64,000 nt of DNA, from assembly GCF_016597725.1 (NCBI RefSeq), contig NZ_VCGY01000008.1, positions 88,999 through 152,998 of the forward strand, in the 5' to 3' direction. Shown here piece by piece: positions 44,001 through 52,877 of the stretch. Each line of letters starts with the position of its first letter. Positions within the stretch are counted from its first letter, which is position 1. Under the pieces are notes generated by a model that saw only the letters and a program-made list of their open reading frames with translations, made no database searches and was not told the origin of the DNA. The position numbers and the translations under genes are program-made. The DNA is from Marinobacter sp. 1-4A. GTDB lineage: Bacteria > Pseudomonadota > Gammaproteobacteria > Pseudomonadales > Oleiphilaceae.

Positions 44001-44564
44001 GTTTGCATAATTCTGTTTGATCTCGGCAGACGCATTATTTAGTAGTACAGGGGTGTAGCAGCTGTTTTGTCTAGGATTGCTGTCGCAGCTCGGTGATGAA
44101 TTGAACTGCATGTAAAAGCCTTCTTCGATCGATCCAATCTGATCGAAACGAATGTAGTTACTTAAGTTGTCTCTGGTGCCGGATTGCTTAAAGCCATCGA
44201 CCCAAGCGTTGGTGTAGCTTGAATTAGGGTAACGTCCGCTACCATCTGGCTTGAATGGTGGCTGGTAAGTTACTGTGGGGTCGTAATAGACCTTGTTAAC
44301 ATGACTGGAATAGAAATAATTTCTTTCGTCGTGGTTGCCTCCTAGGCTATCAGGCATGTAGCGCCAGCCCATTGACCCAGAATCGTCAAAAATAAAAACG
44401 AGGTTTGAGTCGACCGATTCTTTAAGAAATAGCGGCACCTGCGAGAGATTGACTTGTGCCAATGCCGATTGCATGGTGCATAGAGACAACACAAGGCTGG
44501 CCCCGAATGTACTTAACTTTGTAAAGCGAGAGCGGTTACGCCCCCTTTGCTTAACGTTTCTCAT
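41067..44564 (-). CDS. pilY1: Type IV pilus tip adhesin/assembly protein PilY1
   Basis: Large surface protein (1165 residues) thought to sit at the pilus tip with the minor pilins and to take part in pilus extension and surface sensing. After a signal peptide ending SALA|Q there is a vWA-like N-terminal domain with the MIDAS pattern FDDSGSMGW, then the C-terminal beta-propeller. An EF-hand-like loop DKDGNG lies in the propeller (42384-42413), and another D-rich loop NSDGIFDDGD comes near the end. A tail of repeated DPITG units follows. ATG 44564 has GGAG eight bases upstream, unlike ATG 44591. Confidence 0.95.
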   Translation of the reverse strand: MRNVKQRGRNRSRFTKLSTFGASLVLSLCTMQSALAQVNLSQVPLFLKESVDSNLVFIFDDSGSMGWRYMPDSLGGNHDERNYFYSSHVNKVYYDPTVTYQPPFKPDGSGRYPNSSYTNAWVDGFKQSGTRDNLSNYIRFDQIGSIEEGFYMQFNSSPSCDSNPRQNSCYTPVLLNNASAEIKQNYANWFSYYSTRDLAAKSGITEAFFDLPENIRIGYGAINVNNNTIDGVSNTDTLVSGVRAYDATRREQFLTWLQNKNVSGGTPLRTALKDVGRYYSRSDNRGPWGERPGYNDNTDHIECRQSFAILMSDGTWNGANPSVGNSDNTDGASIPNHTPGGSGFAYSPQAPFSDNHSNTLADVAMEYWKTDLRTDLDNKVPVTSTDPAFWQHMTTFTIGLGVTGSVSEEDALAALASGGTINWPNPSTASAKIDDLLHAAINGRGGYASAQNPADFTAKIQGFLGDVIARSETSASAAAVSSAVLRTESMGFFAGFRSDDWSGTLTGFNFSTGSEVWNAEEVLANTLPSARKLVTHTGSQGVELAFTSAGALSNLSTAQQNALNADPTLSNSQDNLGHKRLAWLHGDNNAHATFRSREVTESGGATALRLMGDVINANPQLAGKTNYGFSRLSGTEGSSYSAFRSTTSYQNRIDALYVPANDGILHAFNSETGAELFGYIPSELLLPAGSNSHARISALMSPNYTHKYFMDGTPRIQDAYIDKDGNGTKEWRTILLGAMGAGGKTVFALDVTDPGSFSPANDVLWEFKHANLGSGVTDPHISRLENGKWVALFGNGYNGDSNKSSLFIVDLATGALIKELNTGAGSAANPNGLAAAGTASFPDADAITRYAYAGDLLGNLWRFNLKGDASGWSVEKLLTAQTPAGNSQPITVAPRLAINPDNREELVVAFGTGSFMRSGDEGDFDVQSLYALYDDLSVSNLSRSDLLQQTITQQKSVTVNKASGTGTNTFTVRDTSNNKLTTEKGWYLDLVHGTNQVGERVISRASFPFGVDPDRIRFTTMIPDRDPCGSGRTGFIMDLKLTSGAPSESPVFDLNSDGIFDDGDLVDDFLGGATLDPITGQPIDPITGDPITGDPTGAPSGIQVGYGGEIRTIATQEGDAEILIPGLDPTQLTPGDPFGTTNPGPGGLGMLSGGNLGRQTWEQVR
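41274..41339 (-). repeat. Repeated DPITG units near the PilY1 C-terminus
   Basis: Twenty-two codons spell DPITG-QPI-DPITG-DPITG-DPTG-like repeats. The DNA is also repetitive, with about 15-18-base units. It lies after the acidic Ca-loop-like NSDGIFDDGDLVDDF and before the last 60 or so residues of PilY1. Confidence 0.75.
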
Positions 44565-44643
44565 GACAAACTCTCCATATCGAGTCAGCATTGCATAGTG
44601 ATCGTTGTCTTATCTTGTGTAGCCGTTGTGTTTTTACTGTTCA

Positions 44644-45168
44644 TTACTGTGGCGCTACAACCGTTGATCGCAGCACGGTGACGGCTTCATCGGTTCCGCC
44701 TTGCCCCCGGGATGTCACTTCGAACCGACTGTAGAAGGGGCCTGCTCCGGCACCAGTTTCCGTGCTCGAGCCACTAAAGCTTGCCAAATAGGCATGGTGG
44801 TAAACGGGTTGTGCGCTTACATCGCCGCCAGCATTGCCTGTTCCAGCGGGTGCCGGGTTTGCGCCATCCCAGTCTGAGGGCGTGGGTAATAGAGCTACAG
44901 TTTCCGCTGTCAAGCGAACAGCAGGTGACCCCATTAAGTCCGCCTCTGCCTGTCTTAGCGCAGCCTCTGCCGCCTGAAATGAAATCGCGCCGTCGTGAGC
45001 GTTACTCGCCATGCGCTCTTGCAAAATAGAGCCTTGCATCCCCCCAATCGCAAGCAGAGATATCAGGAGCAGCATAACGAGCGCGATAATAAGTGTGGCT
45101 CCGTCTTGGCGCTGCGGAAGGCTGCCTGTAGGTTTGACTGTCGTCGATGACAAATGTGTGGTTCTCAT
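44644..45168 (-). CDS. pilX: Minor type IV pilin PilX
   Basis: A 174-residue minor pilin. The leader MRTTHLSSTTVKPTGSLPQRQDG is followed by ATLIIALVMLLLISLLAIGG, so the +5 position is isoleucine and not glutamate. Lack of Glu5 is a feature of the GspK/PilX-type tip subunits. A soluble C-terminal domain (AAEAALRQAEADLMG) follows. The gene overlaps pilW by four bases. Confidence 0.9.
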   Translation of the reverse strand: MRTTHLSSTTVKPTGSLPQRQDGATLIIALVMLLLISLLAIGGMQGSILQERMASNAHDGAISFQAAEAALRQAEADLMGSPAVRLTAETVALLPTPSDWDGANPAPAGTGNAGGDVSAQPVYHHAYLASFSGSSTETGAGAGPFYSRFEVTSRGQGGTDEAVTVLRSTVVAPQ

Positions 45169-46304
45169 TGCAAAACCCTCCTGAGTGCGGTTGTACCAAC
45201 AGAAACCAAGCGCGCTCGCCTGTCACCACCAGTGGCTTGGGACACTTCACTGCCCAGCATGTTGAAATTGAGGTCGTTTTCTTCATCAAGAACGTTGTCT
45301 GGGCTTCGAGTCATGGTAGAAAATCGAACGCTTACGATTTGGTCCCAATCTGTTACTTGGGCTGCTGTTATGTAGTTGATTGCAGCATTGCTAATGCCTG
45401 CTGCGTTTCTTATGCCGTAGAGAATTTGAAGTGTTTCTACACCGGATATCAGTTCTTGTGGAGCCTCAAGGGGTGTCATTAACCTGCGGAAGAGTGCTGG
45501 CTCTCCGTTGGTTCCTTCACCAATGTAATAAGCCATTTGTGAGAATTCATAAACTCGGGATCCAATGTCATAATCCAAATTGAGCGTATTGCCCGCCAGC
45601 GTAGACACTGAGCTATCGCCCGGGCCATCACTGTTTCGAAATAGCTCTCCTCTGAAGCACGCGCCATTGCCGTCGTCGCTGGTTGTTAGAACAACGTGCC
45701 CTGCTTCTATGCCGGACGGACCAGACAGGTTTATAGTGCTTCCCCCAGCGGCGGTAACTGCGTTAACGGTTACGGCGGTGGGTGTGACAGCATTAACAAT
45801 AACAACATCGGAGTTGGTTACCACGCTACCCGCGAGGGATGCAGGTAAGTTGGTACCTGCTGTGCCTGAATCCCAGTTGCCTGCTCCCGGTGTTGCTAAA
45901 GCACCACTAGCAAGAGTGATTGAGTCATTGGGACCCGTGGTGTCATATTCCCAGCCGCGCAGTGCTTGCCCCAAAGGTACGGTTAGGTTTAAAGCAGCGT
46001 TCAATGCGGGAGCGATCTCGCTATCCAGAGGACGGTTAGCCTGTGTTAGGCAGCCGAAACTCCCCGCAGCTCTCAGCTCAGGGGCGAGAATAGCCGAAAC
46101 GAAGCGCGCACTTTCCTGTGCATGGGCAAAGCCTTGAGTTTGACGGTAAGTTACGCTGCTGCTGAGATAGATCTGGGTTACACCTAGCGTAAGCAACAAG
46201 CCCAGAGCCATCGCAATAAGTAACTCGACGAGTGACAGGCCGGACTGGTTGAAGGCACGGTAAAGTTTGAAACCGTAAGGGGGCACTGTTTTTTTCATGG
46301 TCAA
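45165..46304 (-). CDS. pilW: Minor type IV pilin PilW
   Basis: A 379-residue prepilin. Leader ending FNQSG, mature N-terminus LSLVELLIAMALGLLLTLGVTQ with Glu at +5, then a large globular domain rich in small residues, which fits the PilW/GspJ type. It is coupled to pilV (overlap 4 bases) and pilX (overlap 4 bases). Confidence 0.93.
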   Translation of the reverse strand: MTMKKTVPPYGFKLYRAFNQSGLSLVELLIAMALGLLLTLGVTQIYLSSSVTYRQTQGFAHAQESARFVSAILAPELRAAGSFGCLTQANRPLDSEIAPALNAALNLTVPLGQALRGWEYDTTGPNDSITLASGALATPGAGNWDSGTAGTNLPASLAGSVVTNSDVVIVNAVTPTAVTVNAVTAAGGSTINLSGPSGIEAGHVVLTTSDDGNGACFRGELFRNSDGPGDSSVSTLAGNTLNLDYDIGSRVYEFSQMAYYIGEGTNGEPALFRRLMTPLEAPQELISGVETLQILYGIRNAAGISNAAINYITAAQVTDWDQIVSVRFSTMTRSPDNVLDEENDLNFNMLGSEVSQATGGDRRARLVSVGTTALRRVLQ

Positions 46305-46753
46305 ATCTCTGTCCTTACGACGAGGGGGGGAAGGGTTGAATCACCCTGATCCCAGTCGATTGTGACTGTAACGGTGTTCCCGGCCACCGCGATAGTGCGC
46401 TCTGCTTCCGGAAGCAGGCAGGCAAGACTGTTATCCCAGGCCGCAATATCATTTGCTGCGACGGTTCCGCCATTTGCGACGAATGACGTGTTACAGGTCC
46501 CGCCACTAGCACTGCCTGCGGCTAGTGCGTAATTTGCAGGTGTATCAGGATTAGCTCGAACACGGTCGAGAATGTCTTCTGCCAGCAATACTGCTTGGCT
46601 CCGGCTTTGCGACTGAGTATTCATTTGCAAAGACACGACTTGGGTTGAGGCTACGCCAAGTATGCCGATGCCCAAGACCAGAACAGCGACCAGAATTTCG
46701 ATTAGGCCGAGGCCTGATTGTTTATTAAGAGGAGTTGTTTGAGTCACGGGCAT
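46301..46753 (-). CDS. pilV: Minor type IV pilin PilV
   Basis: A 150-residue prepilin, leader ending NKQSG and mature sequence LGLIEILVAVLVLGIGILGVAS with Glu at +5. Two cysteines (GGTCNTS and LACLLP) may form a loop. It overlaps fimU by 10 bases, consistent with the coupled operon. Confidence 0.93.
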   Translation of the reverse strand: MPVTQTTPLNKQSGLGLIEILVAVLVLGIGILGVASTQVVSLQMNTQSQSRSQAVLLAEDILDRVRANPDTPANYALAAGSASGGTCNTSFVANGGTVAANDIAAWDNSLACLLPEAERTIAVAGNTVTVTIDWDQGDSTLPPLVVRTEI

Positions 46754-47229
46754 ACTCCGTCGTCGTCAATTTCAGTTCTTCCTACCGGGCTTATGCGTAT
46801 TCTACGAAATGACGCATCGCCACTGGTGCAGTCTTCCGGGTAGATGGTTAATTCCTGAGTCACTTGTGGCAACAAAAAGCCGCGCCGATCGAAGACGAGA
46901 TCGCTCACAGTTTCGGTGAACGCCAAGCCCCTCGGTGGCTCAAAGCCACGAATTTGGTTATTAGTGCAGTCCCCGTTCGCATCTCCAGTATGGACGCACC
47001 ATCCAGTTGCCAAGTCACCCTCAGTGCTAAACGTGACGCTGGCACCGCGTTTTATAGCTTCTGCTCTGGCGAACTTTATGGACGACGCTACAAGGTTGGT
47101 TCCAGACACTAACCTGTTGCCCTCAATCAAATTGCCAAAACCAGGAACTGCGACTGCCGCGACAATAGCGAGAATCACCATGGTTACTATCAATTCAATT
47201 AACGTGAAACCTGCTGCTTTTTTCAACAT
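46744..47229 (-). CDS. fimU: Minor type IV pilin FimU
   Basis: A 161-residue GspH-like pilin, leader MLKKAAG then FTLIELIVTMVILAIVAAVAVPGFGNLIEGNRL. The GspH/FimT fold is indicated by ASSIKFARAEAIKRGASVTF and FDRRGFLLP. Paired cysteines occur (GWCVHTGDANGDCT). It is followed directly by pilV. Confidence 0.92.
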   Translation of the reverse strand: MLKKAAGFTLIELIVTMVILAIVAAVAVPGFGNLIEGNRLVSGTNLVASSIKFARAEAIKRGASVTFSTEGDLATGWCVHTGDANGDCTNNQIRGFEPPRGLAFTETVSDLVFDRRGFLLPQVTQELTIYPEDCTSGDASFRRIRISPVGRTEIDDDGVCP

Positions 47230-47368
47230 GCTTTATCCTGCTAATAGGCCTTATCCCAGTAAATCAAAGCTGCTGGCAATATGCATGGGTTGCGCGACAA
47301 GCGGTAGAAGAAGATGAACGAGCGGTAACTTTGTGTGGTTGCAGAGTTCGGTTGCCCGTTTCTAGTTG

Positions 47369-47935
47369 CTAGGGGCAGGTGAGGCTGACGCCCCATGGCA
47401 GCCTGATCACACCATCGTGGTCCTCATCGCGCAAATGCCGTAATCGGCCGCCGATGCTCACCGCCAGATAACTAATTTCAACAGGCTCTTCTTCGGAGCG
47501 GGAGCATACGATCAAACTCCCCATGGTGCCGTGGCTCATTCCATTCGGCGCGAATTGGAAATATCCTCTGCCAGCGGTTCTCGAATAGATGTCGAGTTGG
47601 TCTTTGGCGAGATCAGTAATCCGATGGATTTCGCCGCCGTCTGGGCGCTTGTCGTTATCTTCGTCAGGGAATACGGATACGGGCTTGCTCCAGTCATCTG
47701 TGCAAGTCATGGCGTTCGATAGGGGGCAAATCGTAGTAAGCACTCTTTTATTAACGGCATAAGATCGTGCGAATGCAAAAATCCGATGTGTCTCGTTAAT
47801 GGTGCTAGCGTGGCGAGTTGAGGAGATCAGCGATGTCCAGGAGTTGCTGGCAAGCCCTGCTAGAAGACCTACGAGTAAAAGGGTTATAGCAAGTTCTATC
47901 AGGGTAAAGCCCTGAGATAAATGTCTGGAGTGCAT
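47369..47935 (-). CDS. fimT: GspH/FimT-family minor pilin FimT
   Basis: A 188-residue pilin, leader MHSRHLSQG and mature N-terminus FTLIELAITLLLVGLLAGLASN. The GspH-type body reads FAFARSYAVNKRVLTTICPLSNAM. FimT-type pilins in some gammaproteobacteria bind DNA for uptake; whether this one does is unknown. It is separated from fimU by a 139-base gap without a gene, so fimU may have its own promoter. Confidence 0.87.
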   Translation of the reverse strand: MHSRHLSQGFTLIELAITLLLVGLLAGLASNSWTSLISSTRHASTINETHRIFAFARSYAVNKRVLTTICPLSNAMTCTDDWSKPVSVFPDEDNDKRPDGGEIHRITDLAKDQLDIYSRTAGRGYFQFAPNGMSHGTMGSLIVCSRSEEEPVEISYLAVSIGGRLRHLRDEDHDGVIRLPWGVSLTCP

Positions 47936-48058
47936 TGTTCAACTTCCATGTTTGTAAGTTCTATTACTGGTTTTCCCACGTCCTGTGAAAAAACGACCCG
48001 AAGTTTAAACGCAAAATGCTTCAGGAGTACAGGTTGAAGTTGGTATCCGCGATGACAC

Positions 48059-49438
48059 CTACTCCATCCCCAACTTCTTCAACCTATACCGCAACGCCCG
48101 AAAACTGATCCCCAACTTTTTTGCCGCAGCTGTTTTATTCCACCGAGTCGCCTCAAGTGCCTTCTCAATAGCTTGGCGCTCAATGGATTCCAAATAGCCC
48201 TCCAAATCAATATCGCCTTCCGGTATTAGCGTCGGGCAGGCTTCAGAGGTTGCGGTCGTGCTCGTGTTAGTTGCTCCGTCTGTTGCGGTACTGCCAAGGT
48301 GTAGGTCGGAAGCGCTTATTTTGTCTGCGTCACAGAGGGTAAAGGCGCGCTCAAGAATGTTTTCCAGCTCCCTCACGTTGCCGGGGAAATCGTGTTCTTT
48401 CAAGCGGTCTACTGCATCTTGAGTCAGGCTTGCCGCCTCGCATTCATACTCTTGGGCAATACGCCCTAGAATGTGGTTTGCCAGCAAGGCGATATCGTCT
48501 GTGCGGTCCCTAAGCGGCGGTACTGCCAGCTCTATCACGTTAATCCGGTAGAATAAATCTTGCCGAAAGCTGCCGTTCTGCACCAGCTCTGCCAATTCTT
48601 TGTGGGTTGCGCTGAGCAGGCGTATATCAACCGGCAGCTCTTTAGTGTCACCCACGGGGCGAACTGCTTTCTCCTGAATAGCGCGCAGCAGTTTCACCTG
48701 CATGGCTAGGGGTAGGTCGGCTACTTCGTCGAGAAAGAGTGTGCCACCGTCTGCGGACCGAAACAGTCCGTCCTTGTTTTCCACAGCGCCTGTGAAGCTG
48801 CCTTTTTTGTGCCCGAAGAATTCACTCTCCATTAACTCGGAAGGAATGGCCCCGCAGTTAACGGCAATGAAGGGGCCGTCTCTACGAGGCCCTTGCATGT
48901 GAATCATCCGAGCCACCAGCTCTTTACCACTACCGGATTCGCCGCTGATAAACACGGGCGCTTGGCTTCTGGCGAGCTTGCGGGTTTGGTTACGTAATCG
49001 CTTTATCTGCGAAGAGTTGCCGAGCAGGAGCCCCGGCTCGTCTGTGGCATCATCAACGGCTGAGTCGGGTTTTGTAAGCTTTAATGCGCTGGTTACGAGC
49101 TCTCTGAGTCTGGAGAGTTCAACCGGCTTGGAGACGAAATCGAAAGCGCCGGCTTTCAGCGATTCGATGGCGGTATCCATGCTGCCATAGGCTGTAATCA
49201 CGGCCACCGGGGTGGCGGGCAGGTGTTGCTGAATCCACTGCACCAACTCTATACCGTTGCCATCGGGCAAGTTCATGTCTGTTAAGCAAAGTTGTGGGCT
49301 GTGCTTTTCCAGCAGAGAGAGAGCGCTGGCAAGATCCGGCGCTGTTAGAGTTTTAATGCCCATGCGGGTAAGAGTGATTTCAAGCAGATCCCGGATATCC
49401 GGTTCATCATCAACAATCAGCGCAGTATGAGTGGTCAT
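48059..49438 (-). CDS. pilR: Sigma-54-dependent response regulator PilR
   Basis: A 459-residue activator of pilin transcription. The receiver domain carries phospho-acceptor D54 (CLTDMNLPDG). The AAA+ domain has Walker A GESGSGKE, a GSFTGA version of the GAFTGA loop that contacts sigma-54, and Walker B GGTLFLDEVADLP. A Fis-type helix-turn-helix closes the protein (WNKTAAAKKLGISFRALRYRLKKL). It follows pilS by 20 bases. The pilA target promoter is elsewhere. Confidence 0.95.
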   Translation of the reverse strand: MTTHTALIVDDEPDIRDLLEITLTRMGIKTLTAPDLASALSLLEKHSPQLCLTDMNLPDGNGIELVQWIQQHLPATPVAVITAYGSMDTAIESLKAGAFDFVSKPVELSRLRELVTSALKLTKPDSAVDDATDEPGLLLGNSSQIKRLRNQTRKLARSQAPVFISGESGSGKELVARMIHMQGPRRDGPFIAVNCGAIPSELMESEFFGHKKGSFTGAVENKDGLFRSADGGTLFLDEVADLPLAMQVKLLRAIQEKAVRPVGDTKELPVDIRLLSATHKELAELVQNGSFRQDLFYRINVIELAVPPLRDRTDDIALLANHILGRIAQEYECEAASLTQDAVDRLKEHDFPGNVRELENILERAFTLCDADKISASDLHLGSTATDGATNTSTTATSEACPTLIPEGDIDLEGYLESIERQAIEKALEATRWNKTAAAKKLGISFRALRYRLKKLGME

Positions 49439-49458
49439 CTTGTCGTGTTGGTTCCATG

Positions 49459-51099
49459 TCAGATCATTCGCCCCGGGTGGGCAAAGGTAATACGAAAACA
49501 GCAGCCGGGTTGGTCGTCTTCCGTCAAAGAAAGATGAGCTTGATTAGCCTCGCACAGTTCTCTGGCTAGATAAAGCCCAAGGCCGGTGCCACCTTTGTCC
49601 GTTGTGTAAAAGGGTTCGAAAACCGAATGGCTGGCTTCGGCAGTGACGCCAGGCCCGTAATCCCTTACGTCGATGTAAGCTCGCTCACCATCCGCAGTGG
49701 CGCCTGCACTCAGAGCGATTTTTCGTTCCCCGGATTGCTGCTGGCTGTAACGCAGCCCATTGTCACACAAGTTTACCAGTACCTGCTCAATCTGGCTTTT
49801 ATCAAACCGCGCATCGGGTATGTTAGGTTCGATGGTTAGGGTTACTTCCGCCGGAGGGCTGGTTGTTTTCTGAGTTTGCAGAAAATCAGTTCTGTATTCT
49901 TCTAGCCAACTCGGCACGTCCACAAGGTCTGCATTTGCCGGTCTGCGTCGGGAAAGGCTGAGTACGTTCTCTACAATGCCGTTCACCCTGCGGGAGTGAC
50001 GCCGGATGATATCCAGCATTTGTTGGTCGCCGGTATCAAGGTTAGGCGATTCTTCCATCAATTGCGCCGCGTGGCTTATGGCGCCTAGCGGGTTGCGAAT
50101 TTCATGGGCAATGCCTGCGGTTAGGCGTCCGAGTGAGGCCAGCTTCATTTGCTGTGCCTGTTGTGTCACTTTGCTCATATCTTCGATAAATACGAGGATC
50201 AGGTCGCCACTCTCTTGATCAAGCCGAGTAAAGCTTGCCTGTAGCATCGGCGAGGTAGGCGTGGGTTGAAACGGCGTGGTGTGTTGGAAGGGGTTTTTAA
50301 GCCAGACTTCCAGCCCGGATTTGAGTGGTAAAGGTAGAGCGCGAGATGGAGAGTTGTGCTCCCCTCTGTGGGTAGGAGTGCCAAACAAAAACTCTTCAGC
50401 CGCAGCGTTGGCCAGGCGCATCTGGCCGTATCGGTCCAGGACAAGAATGCCGGTGCGCATGCGCTGGATGATCTGTTTGTTGATTTGCTCCAGTTCTACA
50501 ATGCTCTGAGCACGGCTGGTGGCTAGAGCTTCGCTTCGCATCATTCGTCGGGAGATATTCTGCAGGATAAAGGCCGCTGCGAAGTACAGAATGCCCAGAG
50601 AGCCGGCTCGCACAATGTCATCACCGTTGCCCCCGAGAACCAGTATTGCCCAACCTGAAATACTGAGTGAACAAATGGCTGCAAGAGCTGCATAGAAGGT
50701 GCCCATGCGGCTGGGAGTAAGAATATTGCCGGCTGCAACTGAGATAATGACGAGATTCGCTAGGCCGTTGGTAATACCGGTACTGGTAAACAACAGCCCG
50801 TGCATAATTAAAATGTCCAGCAGTATGGACACTGTGATGTGTCGCTGCCCCGGCTGAAAACCCGCCAGTATGAGGATTGCAACAAAACTGTTCAGTGCAA
50901 AGTAGCCAGCCACGCCAAACTGGTAGAAGTCCAGAAACCGGAAACGGGTATCGAAATTCACGGGGTCAATGAACAACAGTGCCACCAGCATCAAGCTGAT
51001 CAAAACCCGGTAGTGGTTGTAGATACGGAACAGCTTGGCCTGCTGTAAGCCGGGGGGGTGTTTGCCCGAATTGGCTGCCGATGTGGAAGCTGTCGCCAT
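49459..51099 (-). CDS. pilS: Sensor histidine kinase PilS
   Basis: A 546-residue membrane kinase. The N-terminus has about six hydrophobic segments (PilS-type sensor), a PAS-like segment (GILVLDRYGQMRLANAAAEEFLFG), the HisKA domain with GRLTAGIAHEIRNPLGAIS (phospho-His in HEIRNP) and the HATPase domain with NLCDNGLRYS, DYGPGV and GGTGLGLYLARELCEAN. It is the partner of PilR. It is divergent from nadE with a 93-base gap. Confidence 0.95.
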   Translation of the reverse strand: MATASTSAANSGKHPPGLQQAKLFRIYNHYRVLISLMLVALLFIDPVNFDTRFRFLDFYQFGVAGYFALNSFVAILILAGFQPGQRHITVSILLDILIMHGLLFTSTGITNGLANLVIISVAAGNILTPSRMGTFYAALAAICSLSISGWAILVLGGNGDDIVRAGSLGILYFAAAFILQNISRRMMRSEALATSRAQSIVELEQINKQIIQRMRTGILVLDRYGQMRLANAAAEEFLFGTPTHRGEHNSPSRALPLPLKSGLEVWLKNPFQHTTPFQPTPTSPMLQASFTRLDQESGDLILVFIEDMSKVTQQAQQMKLASLGRLTAGIAHEIRNPLGAISHAAQLMEESPNLDTGDQQMLDIIRRHSRRVNGIVENVLSLSRRRPANADLVDVPSWLEEYRTDFLQTQKTTSPPAEVTLTIEPNIPDARFDKSQIEQVLVNLCDNGLRYSQQQSGERKIALSAGATADGERAYIDVRDYGPGVTAEASHSVFEPFYTTDKGGTGLGLYLARELCEANQAHLSLTEDDQPGCCFRITFAHPGRMI

Positions 51100-51150
51100 G
51101 GTTTTCAGAAATCCGTTGTTGAGCGGAAGAATTCAAAGCCTGTGCGAGGT

Positions 51151-51156
51151 TATAAT
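51151..51156 (+). promoter_or_regulatory. Possible -10 element of nadE
   Basis: A perfect TATAAT lies 37 bases before the nadE start, but no good -35 is found at the normal distance. Confidence 0.35.
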
Positions 51157-51192
51157 AGCCTTTTCATGGCAGTGAGTTACAGGAGCCGAAGT

Positions 51193-52857
51193 ATGTCCGT
51201 TTCCGGGAGTAGCCCGTTACCCTCTAAATCGCCCCGAAATCTACGGGTTGTGATGGCGCAATTGGATTTTCTGGTGGGGGATATTCCCGGTAACACCGAG
51301 CGGATTATAAATGCGGCAAAGCGTGCTCACTCCAAAGAGGGAGCAGATATTGTTGTCTTCCCGGAGCTTTGTGTTACAGGGTATCCGCCGGAAGATTTGC
51401 TGCTTCGCCCCAGTATGAATCTGCGCGTAACAGAATCTCTGGAGCGCCTACAAAGTGCGCAGCTTGGCGCGGCTATTGTTATTGGCGTCCCGCTTCAAAA
51501 TAAGGGCCTGCTGTACAACGCTGCGGTGGTGATTGAAGGCGGCAACATTACAGGCCGCTATTTCAAGCGGTTCCCTCCGAATTATCAGGTGTTTGATGAG
51601 AAACGCTATTTTTCGGAGGGCGAGGGTGCAGTAGTGGTAGAGATTTGTGGCGTGCCCGTTGGCTTAACGGTCTGCGAAGACATATGGGCAGACGGCCCGG
51701 TTGAAGACTCCGCTGCGGCAGGTGCGAAGCTGATTATTAACCTGAACGCCTCACCCTATGATATCGACAAGCAGGCCCGACGTAAGGCGCTGCTTGAGCG
51801 CAAGTCTCGGGATAATCAGGTGAGTATCATCTACACCAATTTGGTAGGGGCTCAGGATGAGTTGGTGTTCGATGGTGGCTCCATGGTTTACGACCACTCC
51901 GGTTCTCTCGCAGTAGAAGTGCCTCAATTCAATGAGGGCCTTTTCCCTGTCGATTTCGTGTTTGACCGCCGTTGCCAGCCCGTATCCCAGCCGTTGCCGG
52001 CAGAACCTTCGGTGGAGGCAAATGTCTACAGTGCGCTTGTGATGGGCGTGCGGGACTATGTCAATAAAAATGGTTTCAAAACGGTCGTACTTGGGCTTTC
52101 CGGCGGTATAGATTCCGCTCTGGCTCTTGCTGTGGCGGCGGATGCTTTGGGGCCGGATCGTGTTCGCGCTGTGATGATGCCCTTCCGATATACCTCAGAC
52201 ATCAGCCTAGAAGATGCAGCAGCCCAAGCAGGCTCCATGGGCGTTCAGTACGATGTGTACTCCATAGAGCCTATGTATGAATCTTTCATGGCCGCGCTGG
52301 CGGAACCGTTTGAGGGCACAACTCTCGACACCACCGAGCAAAACCTGCAGGCGCGTATTCGCGGCGTAATGCTGATGTCACTTTCTAATAAATTTGGTTC
52401 GCTGGTGCTTACAACCGGCAATAAGAGCGAACTGGCTGTGGGGTACTCGACGCTTTATGGTGATATGGCGGGCGGCTTTGATGTCCTAAAGGACGTCCCC
52501 AAAACATTGGTCTTTCGCCTTGCTTGGTATCGTAATTCTGTGTCGCCAGTGATTCCCGAACGGGTTATCACTCGCCCGCCCTCTGCGGAGCTTGCGCCTG
52601 ATCAGAAGGATGAAGACAACCTTCCGGGCTACGATGTGTTAGATCAAATTCTAAATTTCTATGTAGAACGAGATTTTAGTGCGGATGCGATCGTTGCGGA
52701 AGGGTTTGATCAAGCGGATGTTGATCGCGTTATCCGCTTAGTCGATCTCAACGAGTACAAGCGCAGGCAGGCACCTATCGGAATCCGCATTACCGAGCGA
52801 GGGTTCGGTAAGGATCGCCGCTATCCCATTACGAGTGGCTGGAAGAGCGGCAATTGA
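51193..52857 (+). CDS. nadE: Glutamine-dependent NAD+ synthetase
   Basis: Makes NAD from nicotinate adenine dinucleotide using ammonia from glutamine. The 554 residues comprise an N-terminal nitrilase-fold glutaminase (FPELCVTGYPPEDLL, KRFPPNYQVFDEKRYF, LTVCEDIWADGP with the Cys nucleophile) and the C-terminal synthetase with the PP-loop LGLSGGIDSALA. I chose ATG 51193 because AGGAG (51181-51185) precedes it by seven bases; upstream starts overlap the pilS promoter region. Confidence 0.95.
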   Translation: MSVSGSSPLPSKSPRNLRVVMAQLDFLVGDIPGNTERIINAAKRAHSKEGADIVVFPELCVTGYPPEDLLLRPSMNLRVTESLERLQSAQLGAAIVIGVPLQNKGLLYNAAVVIEGGNITGRYFKRFPPNYQVFDEKRYFSEGEGAVVVEICGVPVGLTVCEDIWADGPVEDSAAAGAKLIINLNASPYDIDKQARRKALLERKSRDNQVSIIYTNLVGAQDELVFDGGSMVYDHSGSLAVEVPQFNEGLFPVDFVFDRRCQPVSQPLPAEPSVEANVYSALVMGVRDYVNKNGFKTVVLGLSGGIDSALALAVAADALGPDRVRAVMMPFRYTSDISLEDAAAQAGSMGVQYDVYSIEPMYESFMAALAEPFEGTTLDTTEQNLQARIRGVMLMSLSNKFGSLVLTTGNKSELAVGYSTLYGDMAGGFDVLKDVPKTLVFRLAWYRNSVSPVIPERVITRPPSAELAPDQKDEDNLPGYDVLDQILNFYVERDFSADAIVAEGFDQADVDRVIRLVDLNEYKRRQAPIGIRITERGFGKDRRYPITSGWKSGN

Positions 52858-52877
52858 TATCTCTTTTATGGGGCGGC

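Noticed and set aside
47936..48058. Sigma-54 promoter for the minor pilin genes
   Set aside because: No GG-N10-GC pattern of the TGGCAC-N5-TTGC type was found on the minus strand in the pilR/fimT gap.
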